Origin: Strigamia acuminata
Lineage: Eukaryota; Arthropoda; Chilopoda; Geophilomorpha; Linotaeniidae
Assembly (NCBI GenBank): GCA_949358305.1
Contig: OX442318.1
Span: forward strand, 13,746,517 to 13,810,516
Reading direction: 5' to 3'
Length of the DNA stretch: 64,000 nt
Shown: positions 13,101 to 24,400 of the stretch, in pieces
Position numbering within the stretch: position 1 is the stretch's first letter
How the letters are laid out: each line of letters starts with the position of its first letter
Made by a program: the position numbers and the translations under genes
The notes under the pieces: generated by a model
The model's input: only the letters and a program-made list of their open reading frames with translations
Database searches by the model: none
What the model was told of the DNA's origin: nothing

Positions 13101-13975
13101 GTAACTTTTTGCATCGGTTTGAAACGTTTTGCTGACGGTTTCATCATCACTTTATACAACAAAAACAGAGAAATCAGCCGTTTTCGTCAATAAAAATCAA
13201 TGAAAACGACTGCTTTACTAAAAAAAAAAATGTCTTTTTTTTCATCTGCAAACCACTAAACATAAAAAAAATTTCAATTTTTTAAAAACTAATTGGAAAA
13301 GTGAACTGAACTATTGGTTCAAGTTCGTGAACTTGAACTTAGTTCACTGAAAAAAATTGTAATGAACGTAAACGTGAACTAGTTCACACGGTGATGAATG
13401 CGAACTTGAAATAGTTACCGATTTGGTGTACGAGATACAACACTGATTATTTCAACCGATTAAAATCACCAAAATCTTTATTTAAATCGATTAAAATTAC
13501 CAAAATGTTTATTTAAAACAATTAAAATCACTAAAATTTGTTATATTGCAAATTTGCAACAAATCTTACATACCGGTACAGACGCGAATTGAATTTGGTA
13601 TCCTTCGATGTGTCCTGCCAGGCTCATTTTTCGCCAAATTGATAACGGATCATCATTGTTCAAATCGACAATGTCTTCAAACGTCATATTGCAATAGTAT
13701 TTATCTGTATGATTTCCTCCTAATCCCAATTCTTCTGCCACCTTCAATAACGGGGCATACTGTCCAAATTCTGGACAAAATGTAAAAGCTGGAAATTTGA
13801 CCATGTGTGTTGGAATTGTGTGCACTTTAGAATTGGTTGGCTGAGACATGTACAATTGGTACCGGTCCGCTGAATAATACACGCACACAAAAGTGCTCAA
13901 AATGACAATAATGCTCCAACAGAATTTAGTGTAGCAGTTGCTGGACTTTAGCACGTGCTGAACTCCAGGCACCAT
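10189..13975 (-). CDS. DEG/ENaC-family sodium channel subunit, gene 2 (tandem paralogue)
   Basis: Coding exons on the complement are 13574-13975 (5' end uncertain), 12665-12740, 12493-12584, 11545-11646, 11325-11431 and 10189-10576. Phases match gene 1 exactly. Internal exon lengths (76, 102, 107 and 388) are identical; exon 3 is 92 against 86. TM1 is near WSIIVILSTFVCVYYSAD. FPAFTFC, SEVLTELGNC, NQCRRRC, CKCYQPC and TM2 with GLFLGLCILTIID are all present. The same departures occur as in gene 1: Pro-Gly for His-Gly, G-L-C for GxS, and Asp after TM2. From the first in-frame ATG (13975) the protein has about 388 residues. The homologous frame continues upstream of that ATG with no further ATG before a stop, so a start on another exon is likely. 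All introns have GT-AG ends. Confidence 0.88.
10623..11303. mobile_element. hAT-like non-autonomous element, intron 5 of DEG/ENaC gene 2
   Basis: The termini TAAGGGGTTTCATTAAATGAG and its complement are inverted, and the 8-bp sequence TATATCAT flanks the element at 10615-10622 and 11304-11311. No transposase is encoded. A second inverted-repeat element (10973-11163) is nested inside. An 8-bp duplication is characteristic of hAT transposons; the assignment rests on that alone. Confidence 0.8.
10973..11163. mobile_element. Nested 191-bp MITE with roughly 44-bp terminal inverted repeats
   Basis: TAAACTCTATTCCAAAAA at the left end and its complement at the right form near-perfect arms that continue through GAAATACTCCCATTGGTTGG. 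It lies wholly within the hAT-like element at 10623-11303, so it inserted later. Its ends start TA and finish TA, consistent with a TA target. Confidence 0.88.
12930..13445. mobile_element. hAT-like non-autonomous element, intron 1 of DEG/ENaC gene 2
   Basis: Termini CAGTGTTGTATC and GATACAACACTG are flanked by a perfect 8-bp duplication ATTATTTC (12922-12929 and 13446-13453). The subterminal sequence repeats GCGAACTAAA and AAGTTCACTT motifs in both orientations. No coding capacity. Confidence 0.9.
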
Positions 13976-14776
13976 TTCCAAAGCAGAATATTTCGATTTT
14001 TCATATTTTCTTAGAAATAATTTGTTCCCTGTAAATTGATAATGTACAAGTATATTTCTTACATCGTAATAATATAAGTGAGTAACATCGATGGCACGAA
14101 ATTAGTACACAAGACACTTTCTCCATTTGTATTGAATTTTTCCCCGCTTTAAGCAGCATGCCGATGAGTCTGAAACCCCCAACTTTTGGAAATTTCAGTT
14201 ACAAAGCTTACACTAAATGAGGCACCCAAGGGTGACCAACGTCACTGAAATGGTTAAATAAAGATAGCAACTGCATGATGCCTAATTCTAAAGTTCGGTA
14301 TCATGCGTCCTGTTAGAAAAATGATAGAAATGGATGAGAAATAACTTAAGTTTAAGATGTGATAAAAATATATTTTAACATTTTGCCAACCATGTTTTGG
14401 CAAAGTACCTGGCGTTTATGAGCTAAATTCGCCCAAACGCCAAAAGTCACTAGCACACACCGCCCAATGGCCCTAAAGTCATCCCTCCTCGCGGAGCGGT
14501 ATGACCCAGTACAGGAAAGAAGGGAGCTGAGTGGTGTGAGGAGTAGAGAGAAGAGCGCTGGGTCTAAACCGAGACAGGTGTGTGAAGTAAGGTCCTGGCA
14601 GGCAATTGCCTCGTTCCAGTTTGTAAAAGGGAAGAATAATACAAATGGAGGTGCATTAGATGTTACCCACTGTTGTTTCTTACTTTTCTTCAAACCAATA
14701 ACATGAACATGTCTTGATATTTGAACAATGGGTGTGTAGTTTTCAGGTTTGACCGAATTGGACAAATAGCGGATCA

Positions 14777-14781
<5 letters not shown>

Positions 14782-14813
<32 letters not shown>
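14782..14813. repeat. (CT)n microsatellite
   Basis: About 16 uninterrupted CT dinucleotides. An open frame crossing it encodes an Arg-Glu run and is an artefact of the repeat. Confidence 0.95.
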
Positions 14814-14815
<2 letters not shown>

Positions 14816-14946
14816 GAAGCTGAAAATTAACAATTTGACAATCAATAAATTGATCCAACCGTATTATCTAAATTAGAAAAGAGATAAGATAACAAATTTC
14901 ACAATATTGTCGGTTCTGCTTACAGGGGTGAATGTAAGGTGCATAC

Positions 14947-15519
14947 TGTCACATGTACGAACCGTGCCAATTAATGCGCGATTCGTAACACGTAATTCGA
15001 TTTATTATTAGTTAAATGTTGCTAAATTTCGACCACAGATGGCGCTGACGGCTGGATTCCGTCATCGCCATGTGATGGACTGATCAATTAGATTATGGGG
15101 TTTATGGCAGATTTGCTATAAATAAGGAGCCCACACTAAGACAGGTCTCTAATATCATTTGCTTTTCAGGACTAGAGAGTCTAATGTCGCCTCAATAAAG
15201 AGAGCGGCTGCCGACTATAAACTGCAACAATTAAACACAATTAAGTTATCACACAGTTGTTTTATAACCCAGTTAATAAAGGTTGTACAATCTAATAAGA
15301 ATGTAAAAGTGATAGTTTATCCAAATAACATTCCAAACTGTTTTGAGAATAAATGTATCTGAATTTAAAAGGGATCGAACAAACTTCGTTTGTCCGGTCG
15401 AATAAAACTGAATTGAATTTAAGCATAAAACAAACCTCATTCTTTCCTTTCACACTCACTAAACCCCAAATAAAATAACGTTGCGTGGAAACCTGATTAG
15501 GCCCGGTAGCCATGTAACA
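14947..15519. mobile_element. Solo LTR (573 bp) with 4-bp target duplication
   Basis: It starts TGTCACATG and ends CATGTAACA, so it has the TG...CA ends of an LTR with a short terminal inverted repeat. It is flanked by ATAC on both sides (14943-14946 and 15520-15523). Inside are a TATA-like GCTATAAATAAGG near 15115 and AATAAA-type signals downstream, in the order expected for an LTR on the plus strand. No internal retroelement genes adjoin it. The flanking host sequence carries GGGGTGAATGTAAGG on both sides, a pre-existing short tandem repeat. Confidence 0.8.
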
Positions 15520-16588
15520 ATACTTAGAGGGGTGAATGTAAGGTTCATACTTACATGGGCTTTCTCGACCTTCTGTTCAAACGAGTAAATGATAATACAC
15601 TCACTACCCTTTTAAGTGCTAAAATTTTTGCTGTCAGCACCTATGAATACTAATGGACCATTAAGAACTTCCTTCATTTCAAGAGAACATTAATGAATAA
15701 ATCAATATTTTGCTTCCATGTGTTTACATACAAATGAGGTAAAATAGAAAATTAATGGGTTGCCAAACTTGCCATTAATAAATTAACAATGTGCCAAGAC
15801 TTATCAACACCATAGGGTATCAAGTATAATTAGTTATACGGTATACAAACAATAAATTTATTTACCTAAAAAAAATCACTTACTCACCAAACCGAGTCGT
15901 TTTTACCCTACGCCAAAAATAAATTTCCAAAAGCGTGCGAAAATGATTCTATTCCTTGACTATTTCAAGAGTGACAAAAATAAATAAATCTATAATTTTT
16001 TTTATTGTTTGTTATGATGTTAAATGAAAATACATGAAGTGTCAGAAAGAAATTCCTGATTGTATTAGAGGAAAAAAAATAAAAACACTTTTTGAGGTCA
16101 AAATTGACCCTAGGTTGGGCAGTTGCTTTCAGGATAAAATCTTAAACGACAAACTTTTGAGTGGATAATGTAAGACAAAGCTCAGAATAAAATATAATGA
16201 CACGATCTGAATTTATAAAAATAATTTCATGTGAAATAAAAATAAAAAATCATCAGAGACTTGGAGAATTATTTTTTTTCAAGTTTTTAAATTTTGCCAC
16301 TAGCTGACACCACTAAGTAGCATTAAGGATTTGCTGTTTGTGAACACTTGAATTGAAGCAGACGCCTCAAACCACCTTTAGTGCATTGCTAAAACTTATG
16401 CTGTTGCTTGACGATGTTTTAGTTAAAACATGTTTTTCACACCGAAAACTGTTTGTAGTCTTTTAGTGAATAAAACAATGTACCCAGTTTTTTATCTTTC
16501 TTTTTCCCATTCACTGGCCATGCTGGCTAAAGGCCTATCAGTGCCCTGTGATTCCTTGAAAACTAAAATCGATCTTTACTGGGGTAGG

Positions 16589-17353
16589 GCGACTAATCAT
16601 CGTGCACAGCTAATCGCATGGACAGATAATCGCACGGACAGGTAATTGCGCGCAAAGGAATCGCGTGGCCAACTCATCGAGGCGATAATTTGGCGGTCGT
16701 CGAGTAATCGTGCAATTCATCGCGTAATTCATCGCATTTCAAAATTCTAAATGATTTTGTATTTTTAGGATGTTTTAGGTGTGTTGCAACGAAATACAGG
16801 AAGATAAAATGAATTCCAACTGTGGAATTAATTCAAAGCAGTGCTGGACTGGCCCACCGGGCTACCAGGAATTTCCGGTGGCCTGTGGTTCATAGCGGGC
16901 CCGTCGTGGCCCGTCCCTGTGGCCCGTCTCATCCAGATTTCCCGGTACTAATAAATTTGTACCTAGTCCAGCCCTGATTCAAAGAGGCATCTGCGTCAAT
17001 ATAAACTTGAATGATAACCAGCGCTTGCCACAATTTCAAGTGTTTAATGACTTGTTAGAGAATTCGACAGACAATTGTATAAAAATGGCTGAAAAATTGA
17101 GTGAATTACAATTAAACATTTCGTTTGGTTCCAATCACCAATCACAGTTCAAGGTACAGTGTTGTACGTTGCCAACACACTAAAACACCTTAAAAATACA
17201 AAATCCTTTAGAATTTTGAAATGCAATGAATTACGCAATGAATCACACAATTACTTGACGACCGCCCAATTGCCGCCCCGATGAGTTGGCCACGCGATTA
17301 CCTTGCATGCGATTACCTGCCCGCGCAATTAGCTGTACACAATGAGTAGTCGC
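16589..17353. mobile_element. Foldback element with arms of about 190-200 bp
   Basis: The left arm (about 16589-16790: GCGACTAATCAT, repeated TAATCGC and GATAAT-type units, then TTTGTATTTTTAGGATG) is the inverse of the right arm (about 17165-17353). The outer ends are CpG-containing and internally repetitive. No transposase is present. A 138-bp hAT-like element interrupts the loop. Confidence 0.85.
16839..16976. mobile_element. 138-bp hAT-like element nested in the foldback
   Basis: Ends CAGTGCTGGACT and AGTCCAGCCCTG are imperfect inverted repeats, flanked by a perfect 8-bp duplication ATTCAAAG (16831-16838 and 16977-16984). The interior is GC-rich (repeated GGCCCGTC), unlike its surroundings. 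Confidence 0.92.
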
Positions 17354-18401
17354 GCGATGAATAGTCGTGGATTCGTACAAAATATTAGGATCAGTTTTAC
17401 GCATGCACAAGTGTTTACATGCCGTTTGCAATGCGCAAAACGCCCAAAATCTACCTGGAACTCAGGAATTTAGTTTTCCGGACAAGTGTAACTTTTTTAA
17501 AAAACTGGTTTCTTTACATGATCAGTTTTCCAGATAAGTAATATTCGGATTTTCAGTTTTCTAGATAATAGAGAATATGTAAACATGGTAATTGATGGCT
17601 ATGTTGAGTCTCAAATATTTGGTGAAAAAAATAACAATTTTTCTTGAGGATTCCTACGGCTTTGAATTAATATGTAAGTCCATTACTGTCATCATTATGA
17701 TATTACTAATTCCTTTGTATTAATATGCAAGTCCATTACTGATATTAATTCTTAGCATTATTTTTAATGAATAGAAAATCTAAAAATTCTGGTCAAACAA
17801 TTCCAGAGTGTAAACATTACTTTACTACCAATAAAAAGTATAAAACATAAACAAAATCGGCAGAAATTAGATAATAATTATCTCAGAAATTTAATTACTG
17901 ACATAAAACTCCCAAAAATACTTTGAAACTATGATAGTATCAATTTACCATCCTTCCACTGGACAACCAGCATTCTCAATACTCAATCAGCAATAAAAAA
18001 ATATAAAAAATAAATCTAAAGCAAAACGGTCGTAAAACAGCACCAACCGGCCGCAATTTAATAATCGCATTCCAACTCCCCACCAACGTCAATCACAATC
18101 AAAAGAACCCATTAAAAAATTAAAGAAATTCTTACAAAATTAAAAATAAAAACGTAAACTTTCCCATGTTCCCCCATTAAAAATTCCAAAAATGAAAACC
18201 AAAACCAAAAAAAATAAATAAAAAAAATAAAAAATAAATAAAAAATAAATTGAGTCCTCTTCATCCTGATTGGTCCACAAGTTGCACTTATTTAAGTGAT
18301 CATCACATGGCTTTACACGAGTCCAGTTGCCAGTTCCGCGAGCGAAAGGATGCGACGAGAACCAGTTTAAAACAAATTGTGAATCTCTGCATCCAATAAC
18401 C

Positions 18402-21400
18402 ATGAGCCAACAACCGAGAGGGAAATTTTCCGCAGTTTTGCTCGCGTTGCAAACACTTTTCGTGCTTTTATTTGTGTTTTTCGTCAAATATGACCACGAA
18501 GCGGACGCGTCGCTGCTGGACAACAGCAAAGACGAGTCGAACGGGGGCCCCGAACCCGACGCCAACTCGATAAAGAAGTATTACCCAAGTAAGTGACCGA
18601 AAGAAATATTTTGGGCTTTGCAATTGCAATTGATGATATCAAGTGAACTCATTTGACACAATCAGTGAGTGCGGTTGAACGGGAAGGAGATGAGATGTGA
18701 CCTTCAATCGGCTGCTGGCAGCAAAAGTATAAGCAGAGAGCGTCGTTAAAGTTTCGCTAATAAAAGTTATTGACAAGTCAATAAATGTGGTAAACAAGGT
18801 TAAAGTGTTGCATCAATATATGGTGTGGTATTGCCGTTGGTAAATTGCAAGTGGCTTGAGGTTTCTTGTGGTTTTAGGTCACATTTTTGTGTTCTCGTGT
18901 TGTTTGGGGTGTTGGATTGGTCATTGGTGTTCGTTTGGTAACAGATTACAACTTTTTGGGTTCATGGTTTATATTTGCACAAGTTGTTGACAGGTTTTTG
19001 AGGAATTTTTGACAAGTTTTTAACAAGTTTTTGAGAAATTTTCAGGCAAATTTTAGAGAAATTTAAGGGAGTTCTAAAAAAAATTTAGAGAATTTTTAAA
19101 GAATTTTTAGAGAATTTTTAGAGAAATTTTAGAGAAATTTTAGAGAAATTTTAGAGAAATTTTAGAGGAATTTTAGAAAATTTTTAGAAAATTTTTAGAA
19201 AATTTTTAGACAAATTTTAGACAAATTTGAGAAGTTTTTGAAAACTTAACACAAATCTGAGAAAATTTTGAAAAATTAACACAAATCTGAGAAATTTTTA
19301 AATCTTAGACAAATTTGAGAAATTTTGAAATCTTAAGACAAATTTGAGAAATTTTAAAATCTTAAGACAAATTTGAGAAATTTTAAAATCTCAAGAAAAA
19401 TTTGAGAAATTTTAAAACCTCAAGTCAAATTTGAGAAATTTTAAAATCTTAAGACAAATTTGAGAAATTTTAAAATCTTAAAACAAATTTCAGAAATTTT
19501 AAAATGTTAAGACAAATTTTTAAAATTTTTAAAATTCAAAGCCAAATGTGACAAATTTCCGAAAGTGCACTGAGTGGGTTTTCATCAAATTCTCAAAGGA
19601 AACAATATAAAAACCATTAGTTAATTGACCAAAAATAAATTCTTCTTCTTATGATATTCTAATTGTTATTACAATTTTCGTTTTGCTCTCAGCTTTCCTG
19701 TTCTACGTCATCAATTCTAATTTTCTCCCCTTTTCAAATTTATGTTTAATCCAAGATCCAGCTTAAACCTGAAACTGTGTCAAGGATTAGCTAAACTTGT
19801 GAACTGATGACGCAACTGGTTTTCTGGAGATTTGCAATTGTCATTTCAATAGCACAACATCAACAATTTAGTTTTTCATCAATCATCTTTGGCTTTTTCC
19901 ATTCTTTCCTTTGAAAACTTGAAGAAAACTCACTCAGTGCACCTTTAAGACAAATTTGTGAATTTCTTGAAAAATCCACACAAATTTTGACAATCACAAC
20001 GAAATCTTTTCGATGTACTCTCACCCGATTTCATTTGACACAACTTGATGGATGCAGAATCATGGCGCCAGAATCATCATGTAAAATTCAAACAACATTC
20101 CTCTCTGACTTCATGTAAACAAAACAGCCACAAAAATACTGCTATTTCTCAAAGAACTCATTAATTCATGGCTCTTTGTGAGAAAGAGGCTATTGGAGCC
20201 CCAAACTGTAACACAAAAATATTTAAGCCTAACCACAATAAAAATAATAAATATTTAAAAAAATATATACTTTATGTATTTATGGTGTGAAAAAACATGC
20301 CACCATTAAAACAATCTACTTTTTCTGCCTCATTCCTGTCACTCAACACTCATTCAGCATTCGCCTCTCCTCTCCACAACCCCATTCATGCAGGCTGCCA
20401 TCTTGCATCCTCCCACCCCTCATGACCCATTCATAATGGCACTTCCCCCTCCATGCCCTCCCCAACCTCCTTATCAGTAAGTGTACAACCTTCCCTGCCC
20501 AATCTGACTCTTTAGTGATAATATTAGAACCACAAAGAAATTCTATGATGCCATTTCAATCATAAACTATCAAAAAAATCGAAACTTCACACCAACAGAT
20601 ATCAGTTACAATAGTGACCGGAGACCTCCCTGCACAGGGGCGAATTAATCATTTTTAAGGCAATAAATAATTTTTTTTTCTGAGCACCTTGCCCCTTGTC
20701 CGTCTAATTATTTTTTGGTCTGTAAATTGGTTTTTTTTAGCTCTAATAAATAATGTTTTGGTCTGAAATTGGATTTGTTGGCCTAAAATTATATTTTTCG
20801 GGCAAAAAATTATATTTTTCGGACAAAAAATTATATTTTTCGGACAAAAAATTATATTTTTCGGCCTAAAATTAAATTTTTTTTTGCCTACAATTACAAT
20901 TTTCAGCCTAAAAATTTGATTTTTTGGTCTAATTTTGGATTTTTTGGTCAAATTTTGGATTTTTTGGTCTAAAATTTGATTTTTTGGTCTAAAATTTGAT
21001 TTTTTGGTCTAAAATTTGATTTTTTGGTCTAAAATTTGATTTTTTGGTCTAAAATTTGATTTTTTGGTCTAAAATTTGATTTTTTGGTCTAAAATTTGAT
21101 TTTCCGGCCTAAGATTTGATTTTTCGGCCTAAGATTTGATTTTTCGGCCTAAGATTTGATTTTTCGGTCTAAAATTAAATTTTTCGGCCTAAAATTAAAT
21201 TTTTCGGCTTAAAATTAAATTTTTCGGCCTAAAATTGATTTTATTCGTCTAAATTTGAATGTTTTTGGTCTAAGCTTGAATTTTTTCTATTAGAATTGAA
21301 TGTTTGTTTCACATTACCGCCAGGTATTGTGCCGACCAATCAGGATCGAGCACATCGGTATTTAAGTGTATTGAATTACAATAAAGTATCATTCAGTTGA

Positions 21401-24400
21401 AAACCTTGTATTCAGACCCCTCGACTGTTAAAAACTACATTTTCGTCCAAAATTGAATTCCCACAGCCTAAAATCACATTTTTTCCACCTAATAATCAAT
21501 ATTACATCCTGCCCACACACAAAACTCCAACCCAAAATAAATTAAACTTCCAATTTTCAATTTCAAATTTCCACTCATTTCTCCTTAATTTTCCATATTC
21601 ACACTTCCCCTATCCACCCTACAAAGCCCAACATTTGTCCAAACTCCCACTGCCCCCCTTAACAATATCTGATCGATTTCCCCCACACCACAGCTCCAGA
21701 AGGGTCACCCAAACTCCCCCACTCCCATTGTACGCCATCTCTTCTCCCCCTGCATTTGTGTGGGCGGAATCGAACAAAAACGGGGAACCCAACAACATCT
21801 GCTCTCCAACACAACAAAATATCAAATCCAACAACACAAAACCCCCAAAAAAACCCAAAAAATCCCCAAAATTCCCCGTCCAATTGATGCACGTCACATG
21901 TGAAAAGTGGAACAACCTGTCCTTCCTTCCACACCCCGAAATCCGTGCTCCTCTCTCCCCCCGCGTGCCCCCCCGAGCGGTATCGACTATCAGGGTGCAA
22001 GCTGTCAATGAACGAGGGGGTGTACGTTGGTTGCACCTTCACAACGAGCATTTAGTGTCGCGACTGCTCCCGTGCTGACATGTTCCGCAAGACGTGGTCG
22101 CCGCCGCGCCAGCAGCTGGAGAACGGGCGCGCAGACGTCGAGTTTGGGGCGAGGAAAAGCGGAAAAGTGTCGTCGCGGAAAAGGATTAAGTTTGTGCTGG
22201 CCTTGCTCGTGTTGGAGGCGAGTTTCGTCGCGTTGTTCGCGTGTTTTTCGCGCTACGACGATGTGGTGCTGGCGAGGAACGATGGGATTGTTGCGCCGAG
22301 TTTTTGGGGTGGAAACGGGTCGTTGGTTGTGGAGTTGGCTCAAGAGGAGTTGTATCCGGTGAAGGTGGCGGAGGTGTCGGGGGATGATGTGTCGGAGGGG
22401 AGTGGGGAAGTGCCGAGGGTGGTGGAGAAAGTGGTGAAGAAAAGTGAGAAAAAGGTCGGATTCGAGAAGCGGGATCCGCATTTGGAGAGTGTCTTGCCCG
22501 GTGAGTATTGTTGGAAACATTTTTTACATATTTTTTTTTTATTTTTTATTTTAATTATTAATTTTTTTAATTGGATTTCATATTGTTTTTAGGGTATTTT
22601 TTGTCAGATTTATAATTTTGCGGGATTTATTTCAGGGTTTAGGTGTTTTATTTGGTAGTTTTGGTGTTTTATTTGGAAGTTTGGTGTCGTACTTGATAGT
22701 TGTCTATTTTTTAAATAATTATATCTTAATTTTTCTGATTTTCCCTTTTTTTTCATATTTTCCTGTTTTCTGATTCCTGTTTCCTGTCAATCAAAATTTT
22801 GGTATTTTATTTGATAGTTCAGCGGATTTGTTCGATAATTTTAATGTTTTATTTGATAATTCTGCAGTTTTCTATCACAATTTTTGCTTTTTTCTTTGAT
22901 GCTTTTTGTGTTTTATTTGTTAGCTGTATTGCAGGAAAGCCATAAAAATCTAACAGTTAAAACAAACAAAGTTGTAAACCAACAACACATTGTTCTTTTT
23001 AATCGTTTAATTTTTATAACTTTCCTGCAATGCTACCATTCACAAAAACACCAAAACCAATTTATTTCAACCATTTTCCACTCCAAAAACCTAAATATCA
23101 CAACACTCCACTAACTTAACCTTGATTTAACCTCCCCCAAGATGACAATTAACTGAAACCAGTGAGGTAGAAATAAATTAAATCTCTAATTACAATTTAA
23201 TTAAGCATTCCAATTCCAATGACATTTTCTGATTACACTCATCCATCAACCATAATTGTCTCTAACAAGCACTCAAATAGATCACAGTCACTCCAAATTA
23301 AATCCCCCCCCCCCCCCAAAAAAAAAAAAAAAAAAACATCTTCAAATTAATAAATAATCAATTTGACTCACCTCAAATACAAAAAGAAAAAACAAATAAA
23401 CTTATGCAACCAAAGCATAACAGGAAATCACTGTATTATGAACTGCAATTTTCTTGATGTAAAAAGAACGCGTTTTGAATTTCGCTGCAGTTATAAATGC
23501 CTCTGGAAGCGACAACTGCTACAAAATATCATTTCAAGGCCATTGACTTCATGGCGAATTTACATAAAGAAAAATTACAAAATGTTCCAACAAAAGAATC
23601 ACATTTGCTCCATTCAATTCATTTCCTTTACCCCTTTTTAAACAGCCTAAATCAAAATCTAAAACCAAAATTGTTTAATGTTTAAACTGCAGGAAATGAC
23701 ACACTAAATGCAGAACAAAACACCTGAAATACTTCAAAGAAGACTTCCAAAGCAGATGATAATTAAAAACACATGTTTCTAATTATTTGGGACAAATGGG
23801 GCAAAACTGGGATGGGACAAGCCTAAATTGCCCATCTGGGCCCAATCTTTTGACCATTGTCAACACCCTAATCCTGAAAAACAAACAACAAGAATTTCAC
23901 CCAAAAATGTGCAAAAATAAAAATATTATTTAAAAAAAAATAATATTTTTTTTTTAAATTTCTATTTCAGTGTTCCAAGATGTCCACGTGATGATCTTCA
24001 TTGGCTTTGGCTTTCTAATGACCTTCCTCAAAAAATATGGCTACAGTGCTGTGGGAGTCAACATGCTTCTAGCAGCGATTGTTCTGCAATGGGCAACATT
24101 GTGCCAAGGCTTCTTCGAATTGCATGCAGGGAAAATCCTCATCAACATCACCAAGTAAAATTTCCAACAAAATGAATAAATAAATAATTAATTTTATATT
24201 TTTGCCAGTTTACTAAATGCAGACTTTGCTTCGGCGACCGTGCTCATCTCTTTCGGAGCTCTCCTGGGCAAAACCAGTCCATTGCAACTTCTTATAATGG
24301 CTGTTATTGAAATAGTTCTGTTCAGTGCCAATGAATGGATAGGACTTCATGTCTTTTGGGTAAAAACTTAAAAAAAATTTTCTTTTATTTTTTCATTAAT

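Larger units (their letters stand above)
13976..18401. other. Intergenic region between DEG/ENaC gene 2 and Rh gene A
   Basis: No gene was recognised. It contains a CT microsatellite (14782-14813), a solo LTR (14947-15519), a foldback element (16589-17353) with a nested hAT-like insertion, and AT-rich filler. The divergent promoters of DEG/ENaC gene 2 (minus) and Rh gene A (plus) should lie at its two ends. I cannot identify core promoter elements with confidence. Confidence 0.5.

Noticed and set aside
14352-14858. 168-codon minus-strand frame
   Set aside because: It crosses the CT microsatellite (Arg-Glu run) and shows no domain.
21619-22051. Open frames on both strands just before exon 1b
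   Set aside because: No family motif. The sequence is a pyrimidine-rich leader or promoter region and the frames are unconserved in character (runs of Pro, Lys and Gly).
23303-23335. C-run followed by A-run as a telomere-like or origin signal
   Set aside because: A simple homopolymer pair in an intron; it may even be a sequencing or assembly artefact.
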